From a virus, in IMG/VR virus record IMGVR_UViG_3300050821_011106, positions 1 to 55,921 of that record: a DNA stretch of 55,921 nt; one strand, given 5' to 3'. Below, one piece after another: positions 13,371 through 20,697 of the stretch (within the stretch, counting starts at the first letter, position 1; every line of letters starts with the position of its first letter). The notes beneath the pieces are model-generated. The model saw only the letters and a list, made by a program, of their open reading frames with translations. It did not search any database and was not told where the DNA came from. Made by a program: the position numbers and the translations under genes.

Positions 13371-14313
13371 CACTAGTTCCAATTCCTCATTCTCTCGGGT
13401 GCTCCCGGGGCTTCAACTGGCAGTGGACTCCACCTCGCTCGGGGAGTTCAAAACCTGTCCCCGGAAATACTATTACTCGATCGTCCTTGGCTGGCAGCCC
13501 CGGGCGACATCAGTGCACCTGGTATTTGGCATCCTGCTGCACCAGGGCCGGGAGGATTATGAGAAAGCCAGGTGCACTGGGCTGGGCCACGAGGAGGCCC
13601 TGCGCAAAGCCCTTCGGGAGACCCTCCGCCGGACCTGGAATGCCGAGTTGGCCCGGCCGTGGTCCAGCGGAGATGCGAATAAGAACCGCCTAACGCTCGT
13701 CCGGACACTGGTCTGGCTCCTGGACGAGCACGGCCCGGATGATCCCCTCGCCACCATCGTGCTGGCTAATGGCCACCCAGCGGTGGAGTTATCGTTCCGC
13801 TTTGACTCCGGCATGGTCGCCAGCACCGGGGAGGCGTTTACCCTGTGTGGGCATCTGGATCGCCTGGTGGAGCTCAATGGCGAGCGGTTTGTGAACGACA
13901 TCAAGTCCACCAAATCCACCATCAGCGCGAGCTTCTTCCACCAGTACGCTCCGGACAACCAGTTCTCCATGTATAATCTGGCCGGGCAGGTTGCGTTCGG
14001 GGTGCCGGTGTCGGGGGTGGTGGTGGATGCGTGTCAGGTGGCGGTCTCGTTCTCTCGGTTCGAGCGCGGGCTGGTGCAGCGGACCCAGGCTCAGTTGGAC
14101 GAGTGGCTGGTGGACACGGGGAGTTGGCTGCGGACCATGGACACCGCAGCCCAGACTGGTCATTGGCCCCAGAATGACAAAGCCTGCCACCACTATGGAG
14201 GCTGCCAGTTCCGGCCGGTTTGCAGCCGGCCGCCGGCGGCGCGTGAGCAGTGGTTGCAGGCAGATTATGTAAGGCGGGTGTGGGATCCACTTATCCTGCG
14301 TGGAGATGTTTAG
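13360..14313 (+). CDS. Cas4/RecB-like PD-(D/E)XK exonuclease with Fe-S cluster
   Basis: A 317-residue protein (start at ATG 13360; 13345 is also in frame). It has SLGEFKTCPRKYYY near residue 27, with the first cluster cysteine C33. A PD-(D/E)XK core follows, with CGHLDRLVE (D167) and NDIKSTK (D180, K182). Three more cysteines, C276, C282 and C288, lie in KACHHYGGCQFRPVC. This is the AddB/Cas4 arrangement, one N-terminal and three C-terminal cysteines holding a [4Fe-4S] staple. The enzyme would degrade or resect DNA ends in phage recombination, in line with the RecA-fold ATPase gene at 15148. No associated Cas genes or CRISPR array are present. Confidence 0.85.
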   Translation: MTVDTSSNSSFSRVLPGLQLAVDSTSLGEFKTCPRKYYYSIVLGWQPRATSVHLVFGILLHQGREDYEKARCTGLGHEEALRKALRETLRRTWNAELARPWSSGDANKNRLTLVRTLVWLLDEHGPDDPLATIVLANGHPAVELSFRFDSGMVASTGEAFTLCGHLDRLVELNGERFVNDIKSTKSTISASFFHQYAPDNQFSMYNLAGQVAFGVPVSGVVVDACQVAVSFSRFERGLVQRTQAQLDEWLVDTGSWLRTMDTAAQTGHWPQNDKACHHYGGCQFRPVCSRPPAAREQWLQADYVRRVWDPLILRGDV

Positions 14314-14315
14314 CC

Positions 14316-14561
14316 ATGCCACAGCCTGAATTTAATTTCCGCCTAGCTATCTTCCCCAATCCCATGCGAAGCGATGGGGTATTCCTGGCTGAGGACAAAC
14401 CAATTGAGCCATATCCAGAGCCAAATGCCCATGCTCGCCCGGCTGTGCCCCTTGGAGCTTTCTCATTCCCATACCAGTTGCCCTTGGCCCTGGCCGAAGA
14501 GGTGGTGAAAAGGTGGAATTTCTGGCAAGATAGCACAACAGCGGGGAAGGAACCAGGCTGA
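14316..14561 (+). CDS. hypothetical protein
   Basis: An 81-residue protein from ATG 14316, with TGGAG about 10 bases upstream. It is Pro-rich at first (FRLAIFPNPMRSDGVFLAED; PYPEPNAHARPAVPLG) and ends with a helix ALAEEVVKRWNFWQD. No family recognised. TGATG overlap with the next gene. Confidence 0.65.
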   Translation: MPQPEFNFRLAIFPNPMRSDGVFLAEDKPIEPYPEPNAHARPAVPLGAFSFPYQLPLALAEEVVKRWNFWQDSTTAGKEPG

Positions 14562-14836
14562 TGGCCCTGCCCACTCACAGGTGGTTCCTGGGTGGCCTGG
14601 GCGCTGTGCTCGCGGCACCGGCAATTATCCGGACCTCGGGCCTGCTAATGCCCATCCGGCCACTGGTATTGGCAGCGCCACCGTTGGTCCTGGCCCATAC
14701 TTTCATCACCGTTCCAACCGCCCGCTTGCACCAGTTCCATCACACCAGCGACGGGAGCTGGAGGATTGGCAGCCACGATCCCAACACCGGAATGACAACA
14801 CTGTGGAGATCCCATACTCCATCGGAGATTACATAA
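14561..14836 (+). CDS. small protein with Tat-like leader pattern
   Basis: A 91-residue protein started at ATG 14561 (TGATG). The N-terminus THRWFLGGLGAVLAAPAII then RTSGLLMP follows the same layout as two - strand proteins (41541-41903 and 54593-55114): a basic residue near position 6, a short Gly/Ala hydrophobic helix, AP-A-I/L and LMP. Here the twin Arg is HR. After residue 30 no domain is recognised. The layout could be a Tat/Sec leader or a membrane anchor. Confidence 0.6.
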   Translation: MALPTHRWFLGGLGAVLAAPAIIRTSGLLMPIRPLVLAAPPLVLAHTFITVPTARLHQFHHTSDGSWRIGSHDPNTGMTTLWRSHTPSEIT

Positions 14837-15148
14837 ATGTCAAGTTTTGCTCAGAAAGATGCCTGGAGACGACCGCTGATTTCTTTTGTAAATCTTAATA
14901 CAGACGAAATTCCACTCGGAATTTCAGAAGAACGAGCATTAGAAGCTGGAGATTTATTTCGTGATAATCGAGGAAGAATATTAGCAGTTATTGGCGTTGG
15001 AACACATACCTGCCCTTGTGTTATATTTGACATAAATGGAGAATTGGCCACAGTAGATAGAATCCCAATACACCGTTTTGATCGTAGTCTTAGAATTGGA
15101 AGATTGAAAGAACAACCCCGCTGGGATGCTATTTGGGGAGATGTATAG
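14837..15148 (+). CDS. hypothetical protein, AT-rich island
   Basis: A 103-residue protein starting directly after the preceding stop. It contains EERALEAGDLFRDNRGRILAVIG then CPCVIFDINGELATVDRIP. This looks like a small beta-barrel or SH3-like domain. The DNA is markedly AT-richer than both neighbours, with A/T third positions, pointing to recent acquisition. A TAGTG overlap couples it to the ATPase gene. Confidence 0.65.
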   Translation: MSSFAQKDAWRRPLISFVNLNTDEIPLGISEERALEAGDLFRDNRGRILAVIGVGTHTCPCVIFDINGELATVDRIPIHRFDRSLRIGRLKEQPRWDAIWGDV

Positions 15149-15999
15149 TGGCCGGGTTTGAGGACTTTGAAACTAACCAGGTTACCAAGATGTTTCTGCT
15201 CGGGGACTCCGGCTCCGGCAAAACGGGTGCGATTATGTCCCTGGCCGCTGCGGGGTACAATATCCGAATAATGGACCTGGACAACGGGGTGGAAATCCTG
15301 AACGGGTATTTGAAAGACCCGGAGAGCATTTACCGGAAGGCCGAGCCCTCGGGCCTATGGACCGCCGAGCAGGCTGGTAGTGTAATCAAGCGGGTGCGGT
15401 ATGAAACCCTCACCGACCCCATGACCAACCGGGGTGGGACGCTGGTCCCCCGGCAGGCCACGGTCTGGCAGCGGGCCATCAAATTGCTGGAGAACTGGAA
15501 AACCCCCACCGATGACTTCGGCCCGGTAAGCAAATGGACTCCGCAGGAGGTCCTGGTGATTGACTCCATGACTTTCTTGAGCAAGGCGGCGTTTAATTTC
15601 CAGCTGGGAATGAACGCTCGCCTCGGCCAGCAGCCCCACCAATCGGACTATGGGAACGCCCAGCGGAGCATTGAGTCGTTAATCCAGATGTTGTATGACA
15701 CGGGCATTAATTGCAACGTCATATTCAATTGCCACATCAAGCTCTTTGGGGAGGACAACGGCCCCCAACGCGGCCTCCCGGAGACCGTCGGGAAGGCCAT
15801 CAGCCCCATCATCGGTCGGTATGTCAACTCCGTGCTGCTGGCCCAGACCAGCGGAATCGGGGCCAACGAAAAACACAAAATCCGGACGGTTAGCACGGCG
15901 ACACTGGAGCTCAAAACCCCGGCCCCGTTGAAGGTCAAGCCGGAATATCCGCTGGAAACCGGGCTGGCCCAATATTTTGCAGACCTCCGCCGGGGATAG
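15148..15999 (+). CDS. RecA-fold ATPase (AAA_24/Sak4-like)
   Basis: A 283-residue protein from GTG 15148 (TAGTG overlap). Walker A is LLGDSGSGKTG near residue 20, Walker B is VLVIDSMT near 134, and a later NCHIKL may be the sensor region. It matches the phage AAA_24/Sak4 type of single-domain RecA-fold ATPases that bind ssDNA and promote annealing or strand exchange together with an SSB. The next gene (16134) is the possible SSB partner, and the Cas4-like exonuclease lies 0.8 kb before, giving a recombination module. The exact subfamily is not certain. Confidence 0.75.
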   Translation: MAGFEDFETNQVTKMFLLGDSGSGKTGAIMSLAAAGYNIRIMDLDNGVEILNGYLKDPESIYRKAEPSGLWTAEQAGSVIKRVRYETLTDPMTNRGGTLVPRQATVWQRAIKLLENWKTPTDDFGPVSKWTPQEVLVIDSMTFLSKAAFNFQLGMNARLGQQPHQSDYGNAQRSIESLIQMLYDTGINCNVIFNCHIKLFGEDNGPQRGLPETVGKAISPIIGRYVNSVLLAQTSGIGANEKHKIRTVSTATLELKTPAPLKVKPEYPLETGLAQYFADLRRG

Positions 16000-16133
16000 C
16001 CCCACACCCAACCACCCAATTCCAGGCCCAACCTGGAGTCGAGCCTTCGGCCCCGTCGCTCGTTAATCCCGGGGGGCCAACCACCGTGCTGGGATCGGCC
16101 CGGCATCGTCGCAGCAACAAGGAACACCAGCCA

Positions 16134-16592
16134 ATGCCTGACTTCAGTCAATTGCTTCGCAAACCCGCTGGGGAGGCCAAACTCCCACCCCCGCTCCCAC
16201 CCGCCGACTACCCCGCGGTGGTTTCCCAGTTCGAGTTCCGTGAGGCCCCGGCGGACAACAGCCGCAAGGTCATCGTCCGCCTGTTCGTGAAGCTCACCGG
16301 ATGGCCAGAAGCCATGGAGGTCGGCGATCGTCCCGAGGGCGCGAAGGTCGAAGGCCGCCAGATGCGGAAGGACTTCTACGTCATGCCGAAGGATGAGTCC
16401 GAGAATGACACCGGGTTGTTTTTCCTGGATGAGACTATTCGCTCCTGTGGGATCGAGCCCGCGGGACGGCCCTATGAGGAGGTCATTCCGGAATTGGTCG
16501 GGCGGCAAGTGCTGGTGGAAATGCAGCAGTACATGAACCAACGGACCTCGGAGATCGGGAACCAGATCGGGAAGATGCTGGGCTCGGGTTAG
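16134..16592 (+). CDS. possible ssDNA-binding/annealing partner protein
   Basis: A 152-residue protein with AAGGA 9 bases before ATG 16134. After a Pro-rich start it reads as beta-rich (YPAVVSQFEFREAPADNSRK, then RLFVKLTGW) with a late helical part (EVIPELVGRQVLVEMQQYM). Genes following Sak4-type ATPases in phages frequently encode DUF669/OB-fold single-strand binding proteins; size, position and beta content fit. I see no decisive motif, so the call rests on context. Confidence 0.5.
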   Translation: MPDFSQLLRKPAGEAKLPPPLPPADYPAVVSQFEFREAPADNSRKVIVRLFVKLTGWPEAMEVGDRPEGAKVEGRQMRKDFYVMPKDESENDTGLFFLDETIRSCGIEPAGRPYEEVIPELVGRQVLVEMQQYMNQRTSEIGNQIGKMLGSG

Positions 16593-16613
16593 GCCCCGGG
16601 CCTTCGGCCCTTC
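16593..16613 (+). terminator. UUCG hairpin after the ATPase pair
   Basis: Directly after the stop: GGCCCCGGGCCTTCGGCCC, i.e. GGGCC-TTCG-GCCC with an alternative GGCCCC pairing. A GC-rich UUCG-loop hairpin followed by TTCT is a plausible weak terminator or mRNA-stability hairpin. It opens a 140-base gap before the next gene with no frame. Confidence 0.4.
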
Positions 16614-16732
16614 TACACCACCAACCACATAGCCCGTTGGTGCGCTCGGGCTACCAGGGCGGGTCTTCCCCGGACGCCGGCCCTGGCGTTTGCCGGTATC
16701 GTATAACCGGCTTTCCCCCGGAGCATTTTACA

Positions 16733-17116
16733 ATGACCCGCCGAGATGGACTAACCTTCGTTGCTGTTGCATTGGCTGCGGCTGTGGTAACAGCTGGGGT
16801 GGTAAACATTATCACTCCCAGACTGCCACCCCCACCGATTTATGTTGTCAGTTCAGTAGAGCAAATTCCTCCAGGGGCTAATGCTCGGATAGATTACACT
16901 ACCCAGGTAGATTACATCCGCCTTAGTAGTTACGGGATTATAACTGTTGGATTTACCTCTGGCCTGCACTGTCTGCGTCCGGTGTGGGATATTGGAGACG
17001 GCACTGGAATTAACCCAGGGGATCGAGTGCGAGTGACTGGACTTGGTTTGGAAGGAACGAGTAAGAGCAGTAGGAATTGGATCTTGAATTGTAAAATCGT
17101 TGCCATTAGCAACTGA
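16733..17116 (+). CDS. small exported or membrane-anchored protein
   Basis: A 127-residue protein started at ATG 16733. Residues 7-28 (LTFVAVALAAAVVTAGVVN) form a signal peptide or membrane anchor. The rest is polar and beta-like, with YVVSSVEQIPPGANARIDY and GDRVRVTGLGL, resembling an extracellular OB/SH3-like domain. Its base use is AT-richer than flanking genes. It could be a periplasmic or inner-membrane cargo protein (for example exclusion); this is only inference. Confidence 0.6.
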   Translation: MTRRDGLTFVAVALAAAVVTAGVVNIITPRLPPPPIYVVSSVEQIPPGANARIDYTTQVDYIRLSSYGIITVGFTSGLHCLRPVWDIGDGTGINPGDRVRVTGLGLEGTSKSSRNWILNCKIVAISN

Positions 17117-17133
17117 CCCGGAGCCCAGCCCCA

Positions 17134-18546
17134 ATGCCAATAACCGATCATTACCAAAGGTTGCCTTTGGCCACCATCTGGGTCCACCGGGACGATCGCC
17201 AGCGGACGAAAATCGACACGAGCAAACTGGTGGATTCGGTGAGAAAGAATGGGGTTCTGCACCCGGTGATAGTGCAGAGGGTGGTGGAGCAGGATGGCCC
17301 CGGGGTCGGCAGGCATCGCCTGATCGTGGGCGAGCGGAGATATACCTGCTCGGTTGAGCTGGGGCTGCCAGACATCCCAGTCCGCTTTGCCGAGGATCTT
17401 TCCGACATCGAGCGCCAGATCATCGAGCTGGAAGAAAACATCAAACGCCAGGATCTGGACTGGCCAGACATCGTGCGGGGGACAGAGCGCATTCACCGGC
17501 TCTATCAAGCCCTGGATCCTGAGTGGACCCAGGAAGAAACCGCCGAAGCCTGTGCCCTGCAACCTGGGACCCTGTCCATCTACCTGACCGTGGCGCGCCA
17601 TATCACCGAGGAGCGCATTATTGGCGCCGGAACAGTCCGGGAGGCATACAATATCCTCTCCCGGCGGGACGCTCGGGCCGCGGGGGATGCCCTGGCAGAG
17701 ATTCTGGAAACTCCGGACTTGGCCCCCGGCCCCGTCGCCGTCACACAACCAGACCCCCTCAACCCCACCGAGCCCCCGCCCAGGCTACTCCCCGGGAATG
17801 GCAACGGAGCGTTGCCCCCGCGTCTGGTGCTCGACCCGGCGAAAACCATCTTGCAGGAGTCGTTTTTGCATTGGGCGCCTTCGTATTCCGGTAGGAAATT
17901 CAACTTCATTCACTGTGATTTTCCATTTGGGATCAAGGTGTTTGCGGGGCCTCAGGCTGGCGCCGGTCGCCACCAGGCATACGACGACGGTCAGGATGTG
18001 TATTTCCGGTTGTTGGAGTGCTTGTTGACCAACCTGGACAGGTTAATGTCCGTGAGTGGGCATATGATGTTCTGGTATTCCGAGCAATATCGGGATGAAA
18101 CCCGGGAGATGTTTCGGCGGCTGGCCCCCTCGCTTGCAGTCCACAAACACCCCCTGGTCTGGGTCAAGTCCGACAACGCCGGCATTGCAAGCGATGTCCG
18201 CCAAGGCCCCCGGCATGTCTACGAAACCTGCCTGTTCATCACCCGGGGGCAGCGGCAAATTGTCCGGGTGGTGGGGGATGCCTACAGCGCCCCGACGGAC
18301 CATAAATTCCACGTCAGCACCAAGCCTGAGCCCATGCTGAGGCACTTCATGACCATGATCGTGGATGAGCAGACCAGTGTGCTTGATCCGACCTGTGGGA
18401 GTGCCAGCAGCATCCGAGCCGCGGAATCGCTGGGAGCGCGAAGCGCGCTTGCCATGGACATCGACGAGCAGACTGTGGGGATGGCCCGGATGGCCTTGCG
18501 ACAGGCCCGGGCACTCCGCGGAGTTGTTGGAGCGACAGCACAATGA
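17134..18546 (+). CDS. ParB-like domain fused to DNA methyltransferase
   Basis: A 470-residue fusion. Residues 1-190 form a ParB/Srx-type N-terminal part with GERRY (66-70), ENIKRQDL (101-108) and a helix-turn-helix-like part around 130-160. After a Pro-rich linker (200-230) comes an amino-methyltransferase of the N6-Ade/N4-Cyt class in the beta order. Motif IV is DFPFG (262-266) and the SAM-binding motif I is DPTCGSASSI (from 418). Such fusions are common in phages, where they may mark or protect phage DNA. DFPFG replaces the usual DPPF/Y, as seen in some phage variants. Target sequence unknown. Confidence 0.85.
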   Translation: MPITDHYQRLPLATIWVHRDDRQRTKIDTSKLVDSVRKNGVLHPVIVQRVVEQDGPGVGRHRLIVGERRYTCSVELGLPDIPVRFAEDLSDIERQIIELEENIKRQDLDWPDIVRGTERIHRLYQALDPEWTQEETAEACALQPGTLSIYLTVARHITEERIIGAGTVREAYNILSRRDARAAGDALAEILETPDLAPGPVAVTQPDPLNPTEPPPRLLPGNGNGALPPRLVLDPAKTILQESFLHWAPSYSGRKFNFIHCDFPFGIKVFAGPQAGAGRHQAYDDGQDVYFRLLECLLTNLDRLMSVSGHMMFWYSEQYRDETREMFRRLAPSLAVHKHPLVWVKSDNAGIASDVRQGPRHVYETCLFITRGQRQIVRVVGDAYSAPTDHKFHVSTKPEPMLRHFMTMIVDEQTSVLDPTCGSASSIRAAESLGARSALAMDIDEQTVGMARMALRQARALRGVVGATAQ

Positions 18547-18716
18547 GAACATTTATTATAGAGTCAATCGCCCTTGGCATCATCATATCCGCTGCTTATT
18601 TTCTGGATATTCCAGCCACCTGGCGAATGGGAGCATTTGTTTTTATTCTGCTAATAACCCGGATAATTGCAGACGCCCTTGGCATCATCATATCCGCCGA
18701 AATTCGCAATGGCTGA
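18543..18716 (+). CDS. 57-residue membrane microprotein with internal duplication
   Basis: The frame starts at the ATGA overlap with the methyltransferase and encodes MRTFIIESIALGIIISAAYF, then a middle hydrophobic helix (MGAFVFILLITRIIA) and ALGIIISAEIRNG. An exact 24-bp direct repeat (18569-18592 and 18674-18697) encodes ALGIIISA twice. It is AT-rich. The protein is almost all membrane-spanning, with two or three helices. Its stop overlaps the next gene's start region. A holin-like, antiholin or exclusion role is conceivable but unsupported. Confidence 0.6.
   Translation: MRTFIIESIALGIIISAAYFLDIPATWRMGAFVFILLITRIIADALGIIISAEIRNG
18569..18697. repeat. 24-bp exact direct repeat pair
   Basis: CGCCCTTGGCATCATCATATCCGC, written here in two parts as CGCCCTTGGCAT and CATCATATCCGC, occurs at 18569-18592 and again at 18674-18697, in the same reading frame (offset 105 bases = 35 codons). 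Both copies fall inside the membrane microprotein gene. It may be a recent segmental duplication or a site for recombination. Confidence 0.9.
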
Positions 18717-19890
18717 CCACCAGCCTTTGCCACCATTTTCTGCTTGGGCAGGGCCACATAATCCAAAAATGCTTATTATTGGAGAAGCATTTGGGGAACA
18801 AGAGGCCATGTGCCGGCAACCGTTCGTGGGGACCAGCGGGCAGGAACTTTGGCGCATGCTCGGCGAGGCCATACCGCAGGTAGCACCAGAACTATGGCGA
18901 GAGGCCGAGGCCATGTTTCGCTATGGAAATGCCTGGATCGGTCGCCGGGCACCTTGGCTGGAGGCCACCGGCATTGCGTTCACCAATGTGCTCAACCTCC
19001 GGCCACCCGGCAACAGGTTGGATAATCTTTGCGTGGCCAAGAAGGAGGTCCCCAATGACTACCCCATGCCGTTCCTCGCCCGAGGCCAGTACCTGCGACC
19101 TGAGTACCTGCTCGAGCTTAATCGCCTGTTTAATGAAATTAGCACATCCAGACCAAACCTTATTGTCGCTGCGGGGAATACAGCCTGTTGGGCAGTTTTG
19201 CAAGCTACCAACATTGGGTCTATCCGCGGAGCAACTGCACAAAGCCTTATCAAAAATACAGAATTCAATTCTCGTGATCTCGGACCTATAAAGGTCCTGC
19301 CCACTTACCACCCCGCAGGAGTGCTCCGTCAGTGGTCCTGGCGCCCGATCGTGGTGGCGGATTTGATGAAGGCTTGGAGGGAGAGCGCGTTCTTGGAGCT
19401 CCGTCGCCCAGCCCGCTCGGTCCTCGTTGACCCCACACTTGCGGAGATCGAACAATGGGCTGGTCAGACTCTTGCAAACCCCCCAGCCCTGCTGGCCTTC
19501 GACATCGAGACCGGGCAACAGCAGATCAAGTGCATTGGGTTCGCCCGCAGTCGCACAGAAGCTGCCGTGGTGCCATTTGTGGATTTGACCCAACGCAATG
19601 GCAGCTACTGGTCCACCCCGGCGGAGGAGTTGAGTGCTTGGTCTGTGGTTGGCAGGTTGCTTGGGAGTGGAATTACGAAGGTGGCCCAGAACGGTCTGTA
19701 TGACCTCCAATACCTGTTCAAGATGGGCCTGGTGGTGAGGAATTGCCTGGAGGACACCATGCTGTTACACCACAGCCTGTTCCCGGAAATGCGTAAGGGC
19801 CTGGGGTTCCTGGGCTCCATCTACACCGACGAAGCCAGCTGGAAGCTGATGCGCCGGCCTCGTGCTGACACTGAGAAAAGGGACGAGTGA
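18709..19890 (+). CDS. uracil-DNA glycosylase fused to partial 3'-5' exonuclease
   Basis: A 393-residue protein. Residues 20-220 are a UDG-superfamily domain: GEAFGEQE (25-32), PFVGTSG (38-44) and the late motif PTYHPAGVL (198-206). Residues 258-393 carry a DnaQ-type proofreading fold: Exo I FDIETG (D265, E267), Exo II NGLYD (N328, D332) and the EDT segment (D349). The protein ends at RADTEKRDE, before the Exo III Y-x3-D motif. That motif is found as YCGLD at the start of the polymerase (20698). Together they would make one proofreading polymerase plus a uracil scanner. Confidence 0.85.
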   Translation: MADHQPLPPFSAWAGPHNPKMLIIGEAFGEQEAMCRQPFVGTSGQELWRMLGEAIPQVAPELWREAEAMFRYGNAWIGRRAPWLEATGIAFTNVLNLRPPGNRLDNLCVAKKEVPNDYPMPFLARGQYLRPEYLLELNRLFNEISTSRPNLIVAAGNTACWAVLQATNIGSIRGATAQSLIKNTEFNSRDLGPIKVLPTYHPAGVLRQWSWRPIVVADLMKAWRESAFLELRRPARSVLVDPTLAEIEQWAGQTLANPPALLAFDIETGQQQIKCIGFARSRTEAAVVPFVDLTQRNGSYWSTPAEELSAWSVVGRLLGSGITKVAQNGLYDLQYLFKMGLVVRNCLEDTMLLHHSLFPEMRKGLGFLGSIYTDEASWKLMRRPRADTEKRDE

Positions 19891-19891
19891 G

Positions 19892-20383
19892 ATGATCCCA
19901 GACAACGAGGATAACACCAAACTTCCACCAACACACAGGCTTCTTGCTCAAACAGTTCGAGCAATTGATCATTTGCCTGACGGATGTATGGTTGAGTTTG
20001 AGGATGGTAGTTTCAGCAGTCATCCGATTCCAGTTAATCAAATGGTGTCTTTATTTGCCATTCAGCAAGATCAATTCCCTGCTGGTCGATATCGCGCCCT
20101 GGCCACAACCTTGCTCGGGGAGGCCCTGGAACGCTGGGCTCAGCTGATGCTCCACCCAGAAGGCCCAACGGGGCAGCTGCAATTGAAACTGGCCCAACTA
20201 CAGGCCGCACTCCGGATGGAGCCCTTCCAGGTTCTAACAGAGTGGGAGCGTCGGTTGCAGGAGGACGCCAAGCGCCTGCTCGACCTGGCGGAGAAAGTGG
20301 TGAATGATCAAAAGCATGGGCTGGTTACCGACTCGACTGCCGAGTTGGCCAAGCTGGTGGCGCAGCATCGGGGAGGGGGCTGA
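19892..20383 (+). CDS. hypothetical protein between exonuclease and polymerase
   Basis: A 163-residue protein starting 1 base after the glycosylase/exonuclease stop. The first 70 residues are AT-rich in coding (TVRAIDHLPDGCMVEFEDGS) and beta-like; the remainder is helical (LKLAQLQAALRMEPFQVLTEWERRLQ). No endonuclease motif (HNH, LAGLIDADG, GIY-YIG) is visible, so it is not an obvious homing gene. It separates the two halves of the exonuclease. Confidence 0.7.
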   Translation: MIPDNEDNTKLPPTHRLLAQTVRAIDHLPDGCMVEFEDGSFSSHPIPVNQMVSLFAIQQDQFPAGRYRALATTLLGEALERWAQLMLHPEGPTGQLQLKLAQLQAALRMEPFQVLTEWERRLQEDAKRLLDLAEKVVNDQKHGLVTDSTAELAKLVAQHRGGG

Positions 20384-20384
20384 G

Positions 20385-20684
20385 ATGCCCCGGGCGCCAG
20401 GGCTTAGCGATGATGACATCTTGGAGGTGGTCAAATGTAAGACCGCCGGGTGGGAGCATAAGAAAGTAGCCGACTGGCTAGGCTGCACGGTTAACCAAGT
20501 GCAATATTACTGGTCCAAACATCGAGAGGACATGGGGTATCGCCCGGAGTTCTTGCACGAAATGCATCGGATGGTGAGTGAGCAACTGGCCCGGGAGGTT
20601 GCGGCAGCAGTGCTGGAGCGGAAGGAGCACGAGGCCGGGCTGGCCCACATCCCGCCGTATAAGCCCGGGCCACTGGTCTGGTAA
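20385..20684 (+). CDS. small helix-turn-helix-like protein
   Basis: A 99-residue protein from ATG 20385, 1 base after the previous stop. Residues 8-45 (LSDDDILEVVKCKTAGWEHK, then KVADWLGCTVNQVQYYW) fit a Trp-repressor/transposase-type HTH (helix, 'kvAdwLGct..qVq' recognition helix). The rest is helical and ends with a polymerase-proximal GPLVW. It may bind phage DNA near replication functions. It is the second gene lying between the split exonuclease halves. Confidence 0.65.
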   Translation: MPRAPGLSDDDILEVVKCKTAGWEHKKVADWLGCTVNQVQYYWSKHREDMGYRPEFLHEMHRMVSEQLAREVAAAVLERKEHEAGLAHIPPYKPGPLVW

Positions 20685-20697
20685 TGGCACAGCCCCA

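Noticed and set aside
15648-16628. 326-codon open frame on the - strand
   Set aside because: Lies opposite the RecA-fold ATPase with clear Walker motifs; no start signal.
19892-20684. Homing endonuclease or intein inside the polymerase region
   Set aside because: Neither intervening gene shows HNH, GIY-YIG, LAGLIDADG or intein block motifs; the split appears to be by ordinary genes.
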